6,791 nt of DNA from Candidatus Aenigmatarchaeota archaeon (lineage in GTDB: Archaea > Aenigmatarchaeota > Aenigmatarchaeia > PWEA01). Location of the stretch: contig PUKU01000058.1 of the NCBI GenBank assembly GCA_003550625.1, positions 1-6,791 on the forward strand, written 5' to 3'. Every line of letters begins with the position of its first letter. The stretch's first letter is position 1. Position numbers and translations under genes: made by a program. This document shows positions 1-4,000 of the stretch, one piece after another. The notes under the pieces were generated by a model. That model had not been told where the DNA came from, ran no database searches, and saw only the letters and a list, made by a program, of their open reading frames with translations.

Positions 1-24
1 ATATTTGTGCCCGTGATACGATGA
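1..24 (+). other. Possible end of an upstream gene overlapping the pelA start (ATGA), with weak SD
   Basis: The frame ending in TGA at 22-24 is open from base 1 and would read IFVPVIR before the stop. That would give a 4-base ATGA overlap with the Pelota start, a common coupling arrangement in prokaryotic operons. A second frame stops at TGA 14-16, so the upstream gene, if it runs in this direction, could end there instead. GTGAT at 13-17 matches the 3' half of the archaeal Shine-Dalgarno consensus GGAGGTGAT but lies only 3 bases from the ATG, so it is a weak site. Seven codons cannot prove a gene. Confidence 0.25.
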
Positions 25-1046
25 AAATACTCAAAGGGGATAAGAAGCAAGGTTTGCTGAAGATTAAGGTGGAAAATCCCAACGATGTGTGGGAGCTGGA
101 GAACGTTCTGGAGGAGGGTGACCTTGTAAGTTCCAGAACCATGCGAAGAAAGATGATAGACAGGAAGGATGGCCAGGAGAAAGGAGATAAGAGGCCAGTA
201 TACCTCACCCTGAAACTTGAAAAGATGGGTTTCCACGAACACACTGGAAATCTTCGCTTGACAGGACCTATAAAGGATGGACCCGAGGACACTGAACTTG
301 ATAGCTACCATACAATAGTTGCTGAGCCAGGTAAGGTACTCACCGTGGTCAAGGAAGAGGGTTGGAAGAAATGGCAGATTAAAACATTGAAGAAGGCCTA
401 CAGAAAACCACCAGAGGTACTTGTTTGTGTGATAGACAGGGAGATGGCAACACTGGCAAGGGTCAGCAGCAGCATAGATATAATATCAACCATAAGATCA
501 GGTGGATCGGGTAAGCAATATGCTTCCGAGGACACGGGCGACTACCTGGGCGAGGTAGCTTCGTTCATAGAGAGGAAATCACCCGATTTTGACCACACTG
601 TGATCGGAGGACCGGGCTTCGTAAAGGATGGACTTTACAAACTTTTAGAGAGAAAATCTCTCACCGAGCATTGTACTAAAACAAGCACAAGCCATGCAGA
701 TATAACTGGGGTTGAGGAGGTTGTAAAGAGGGGCGTGATAGAGAGGGTAGTCGAAGACTCCAGGCTATCCGAAGAAAGTAGGATGGTCGAAAGTTTGTTG
801 GAAGAGCTTTCAAAGGACACGGGAAAGGTAGCATACGGAAATGAAGAGGTATACGAAGCGATAAATCTCGGGGCCGTCGAATCCGTACTTGTATCTGAGA
901 AAAAAATCAAACAGTACAGAGATCTGGTCAACGAGGCGGAGGAAAAGGGTGCCGATGTAATGATAGTTTCAGAAAGACATGAGTCCGGTGAGAAGCTTGG
1001 TAGAATAGGTGGCATAGCTGCCTTCCTCAGATACAGGATAAAATAA
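21..1046 (+). CDS. pelA: Archaeal Pelota (aPelota/Dom34), ribosome rescue factor
   Basis: The 341-residue length is normal for archaeal Pelota and all three domains are present. The N-terminal Sm-like domain (about 1-120) carries NDVWELENVLEEGDLV at 21-36, GNLRLTGPI at 76-84 and HTIVAEPGK at 97-105. The central domain (about 121-236) has the family's GGPGFVKD at 196-203 and VVKRG at 224-228. The C-terminal L7Ae/eRF1-like domain (about 237-341) has VAYGNEEV at 270-277 and ends in GGIAAFLRYRI. It has no GGQ motif, as expected: Pelota is an eRF1 paralogue that does not hydrolyse peptidyl-tRNA. Family knowledge: with a GTP-bound carrier (aEF1A in archaea) it enters the empty A site of stalled ribosomes and, with ABCE1, splits them. 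A basic stretch at 39-58 (RTMRRKMIDRK...) sits where Pelota has its decoding-site loop. ATG at 21 is the only usable start: no in-frame start lies upstream within the window, and the N-terminus aligns with the family by eye. I see no truncation or frameshift. Confidence 0.97.
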   Translation: MKILKGDKKQGLLKIKVENPNDVWELENVLEEGDLVSSRTMRRKMIDRKDGQEKGDKRPVYLTLKLEKMGFHEHTGNLRLTGPIKDGPEDTELDSYHTIVAEPGKVLTVVKEEGWKKWQIKTLKKAYRKPPEVLVCVIDREMATLARVSSSIDIISTIRSGGSGKQYASEDTGDYLGEVASFIERKSPDFDHTVIGGPGFVKDGLYKLLERKSLTEHCTKTSTSHADITGVEEVVKRGVIERVVEDSRLSEESRMVESLLEELSKDTGKVAYGNEEVYEAINLGAVESVLVSEKKIKQYRDLVNEAEEKGADVMIVSERHESGEKLGRIGGIAAFLRYRIK

Positions 1047-1050
1047 GAAT
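1038..1050 (-). terminator. T-rich tract just past the stop of the large gene
   Basis: On the minus strand, the bases just after the TAA read ATTCTTATTTTAT, a T-rich run of the type that can end transcription in archaea. It lies across the end of the Pelota coding region. There is no clear hairpin. On the plus strand no equally strong T-run follows Pelota, so its transcript may extend into the antisense of the large gene. Confidence 0.25.
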
Positions 1051-1052
1051 AT

Positions 1053-4000
1053 TTAGAAGTAAAGACATGGTCTGCCACGCTCAATCTTTAACCTACCTTC
1101 TACTACACCAGTTCCGCTGTGATCGGGTTCGGAGGATACACCGTCTATCATGCCATACTTGTCTCTTATCCTGTAGAATGTTTTACCGTTGTACTTCTGG
1201 TAGGGTTCGACCTTCCCCCTGATTCTGATCTTATCGCCCTTGAAGATGTTGGGGTTGGACAGAACCTTCTGGGTAGATACCTGAACAGGACCCTTTCTTC
1301 TGTGAGTTTTTCTAGTAGACCGGGGTGAGTAGCCGCCGTATCCTGTTTTCGTTTTCTTCTTATAGTAGTAGTATCCAAGAAGACCCGACAGAGCTAATAT
1401 AATGAGTATTGCGAACAGTACATACAGGACGTATCCTCTCTCTTCTACATCCAATGGCTCGAGTCTGAAATCAACCACATGTATTTCATCCTCCACTGTA
1501 TCAAGTAGTTCGAAGCCTCCGGTGTAGTCTTCATGCTCAACTTCAGTTTCCAAGGTCGTATCGGGCAGAACCTCGACATAGTAAACACCTTCTTCGTTGG
1601 TCTGTGTCGTCCACTGTTCATCCGTTTCAGAGTCCCTCAGTGTTACTTCCGCGCCGACTACGGGATCATCGGTTTCCTTGTCCAGTACAGTACCCTCAAC
1701 GATAGAGTACCCTACTTCAGGTACCATATCTTCGATGTCATCCACCTTACCGAGTATGGAGAAGTAGGAAAACTCTGGCATACTTCCCCTGTATCTGAAA
1801 ATTCCCTGGGCTCCTTCGACCTGCCTCACAGAAAGCGAGCTCCACTCCTCTTCGTATCTCCAAAGACCTACGCCGTCGCTACCTACATCGTATACCCAGC
1901 TACTAGGTACCTCGAAATACATGTAAGCAGTATCTATGCTGCTTTCAATTTCAGATTCGACTTCTATATTCTGGAATATGCTTACTTCATAACCATCAAC
2001 AGTTGGCTCACTGACTGGTAGTTCATCCAGAAGTCTCAAGGTAATATCTCCTTCTATAACCTCAGAACTCTCGAGAACAAGGCGGTATATGTTTCCATCC
2101 CAGTCCGATATCTCCAGATCCAGTTCAGAAGTATCCTCTTCGCCTATGTTTCTTATTCTCACTACATCGTCTTCCTCCTCTACAACCATTCCATCGTCTC
2201 TCGGTGTTGGCGACGGACCGGAACCTGTTCCTGGACTGGTACCTGTTTCATCGTCATCGTCATCGTCTTCCTCCTCTACTGTGGCGAACTCCCATACACT
2301 GGACTCAACTGTTGAAGTTCCGTCGTCAACCACAACATACCATCCGTATGTTTCATTGTAGTCAAGACCGGACCACGTAACCTGTGCTCTTGATCCAGAG
2401 GCAACTTCGATGTCCTCTCCGATCTCTGAACCGCTGGAATCGTAGAAAGTAACGTCCAACTCATCATCTTCCTCCTCGTCCACGACCTCAACTGAAAGCT
2501 GTGTACTGATCGAAATTCCCTCGGCACCATCTTCAGGCTGTGGATCGGAGTAGGTTGGAGGTTTCCTTGGCATCTCTATAGCTGCGGAGTTCTGAAGACC
2601 GGATACATTGTACATCTCACCACCGACTATTTCCATGGCTATACCCTCTATTTCATCCTCCTCCTTGAGATGGATTCCATCCTCGCAGCTACCTATATCT
2701 TCTATAATACCTACTTCACCATCTACGACACAAATAGAAGGTGGTTCGTCCCCGTCGAAGTTGGCAGAGATGTATTCGAAATAAATATTCTTACGGGAAC
2801 CTTCGATGTTATTGTCCTCCAGGTTTATTCCAGAAACATTTAACCAGCTCCTTCCATCCTGTTTGCCTCTATATATCTCTATCCGATCACCGTAGTTCTC
2901 GGACTCGTTGTCTGCGTTTATGACCTGGAACTGGTGGTCTGTGCTGAAGTTCCAGTCAAACTCGACCAAAGTCTCCGCTCCGTCTCCTATACGCACCGTC
3001 TCTACGTCGCCCTCATTGAGATTATTTTCAGCATCGTTCAGATCGGAATACTCTCCTACAGTTATGTTCGGTTCATCCAAGTTTCCACCGATCCACGAAC
3101 TGTCACCGACTGTCATATTGTCTTTATTATTTTCATATGTGATACTTATCGGATCACCGTCCAGTTCCGGATCAAGGACTCTGTCCTGTATTTTAACCGG
3201 AGTATCCGTGTCAAGTGTCAGATTCTCGAAGTTCAGATATTCTACCTCAAGAATGAGTTTATCGTTGTGGTTTCCGAAGTCTTCTGTTATGCTTACGAAG
3301 GGATCCGGCTCAAATCCATCCTCTCCATTTACATTTACATAATCGAGGTGATTCCCATCTTCGTTTAGTATCTTTACTGGGAAGGTCCTGACGACGGTTC
3401 CTGTCTCAAACTCATCAACACTGTTTATAGTGACGTTTCCTTCGATGCTCACTTCCTCGGTCGTGGAACTCATGGAGGTTTCCAATGTTTCAACCTCAGA
3501 TCTGTCGGAAACAACATGAGCAGACTGCCAGATCTCCAGTCTTCCAACCCAGGAGTCCACCATCTCAATAGAACCTCGGCTTTGTAAATCGTCTATATCT
3601 GTATTGTTCAGATATAAATCGGAATGTTCCTGTGAAAACAACTTGGTCAGTTCCGAATCCACAGTTTCTAGAGACGAGTCTTTGTTCATCTCTACGACCA
3701 GTTCTCCCCAGATATCTGTATTGTTTATGTGAATTTCTCCTAGTTTAGTATTTTGTCTTGTTAGGTCAAATCCCGAGTTAACTTCTTTACCTGTCACGAG
3801 TCCCTCGAGCTCCGCTTCGCCCTCTTCTACTACATTTATCTCAACGCCACCGATTATAGTGGAGCTATTGAAGATCACAGTTCCTTTTTCATAATAGAAG
3901 GTGCCGATCAGGGTATCCGATCCTACATGCATCTCGGCATCCTTGCTTGTTATCTCTATGTCGTCTACGGTTTCCGGTGAGTCTTCGATTCTAAATGTTC

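Noticed and set aside
1..20. ATATTT at the left edge as a TATA box for pelA
   Set aside because: Only about 15 bases before the ATG, too close for a TATA element about 25 bases before a transcription start, and the upstream context is missing.
748..992. Search for catalytic residues in the beta-solenoid region for a pectate lyase or glycosidase
   Set aside because: Considered for the solenoid at nucleotides 3435-4190 (these coordinates are the search's protein positions). No conserved Asp/Arg or Asp/Asp set stands out; a structural role fits better.
635..1084. 149-codon minus-strand frame
   Set aside because: Antisense to the conserved C-terminal half of Pelota and Ser/Thr-rich, as shadows of acidic/Lys-rich genes are.
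1533..2021. 162-codon plus-strand frame
   Set aside because: Antisense to the PGF-pre-PGF and carboxypeptidase-regulatory-like domains, which are well supported; composition looks random.
2089..2361. Ser-rich 90-codon plus-strand frame with a long Ser run
   Set aside because: The Ser run is the complement of the Asp/Glu tract in the linker; not a gene.
2908..3368. Two overlapping 144-codon plus-strand frames
   Set aside because: Both are antisense to the large gene and overlap each other in different frames; one is Ser-rich, as expected opposite acidic coding sequence. No family likeness.
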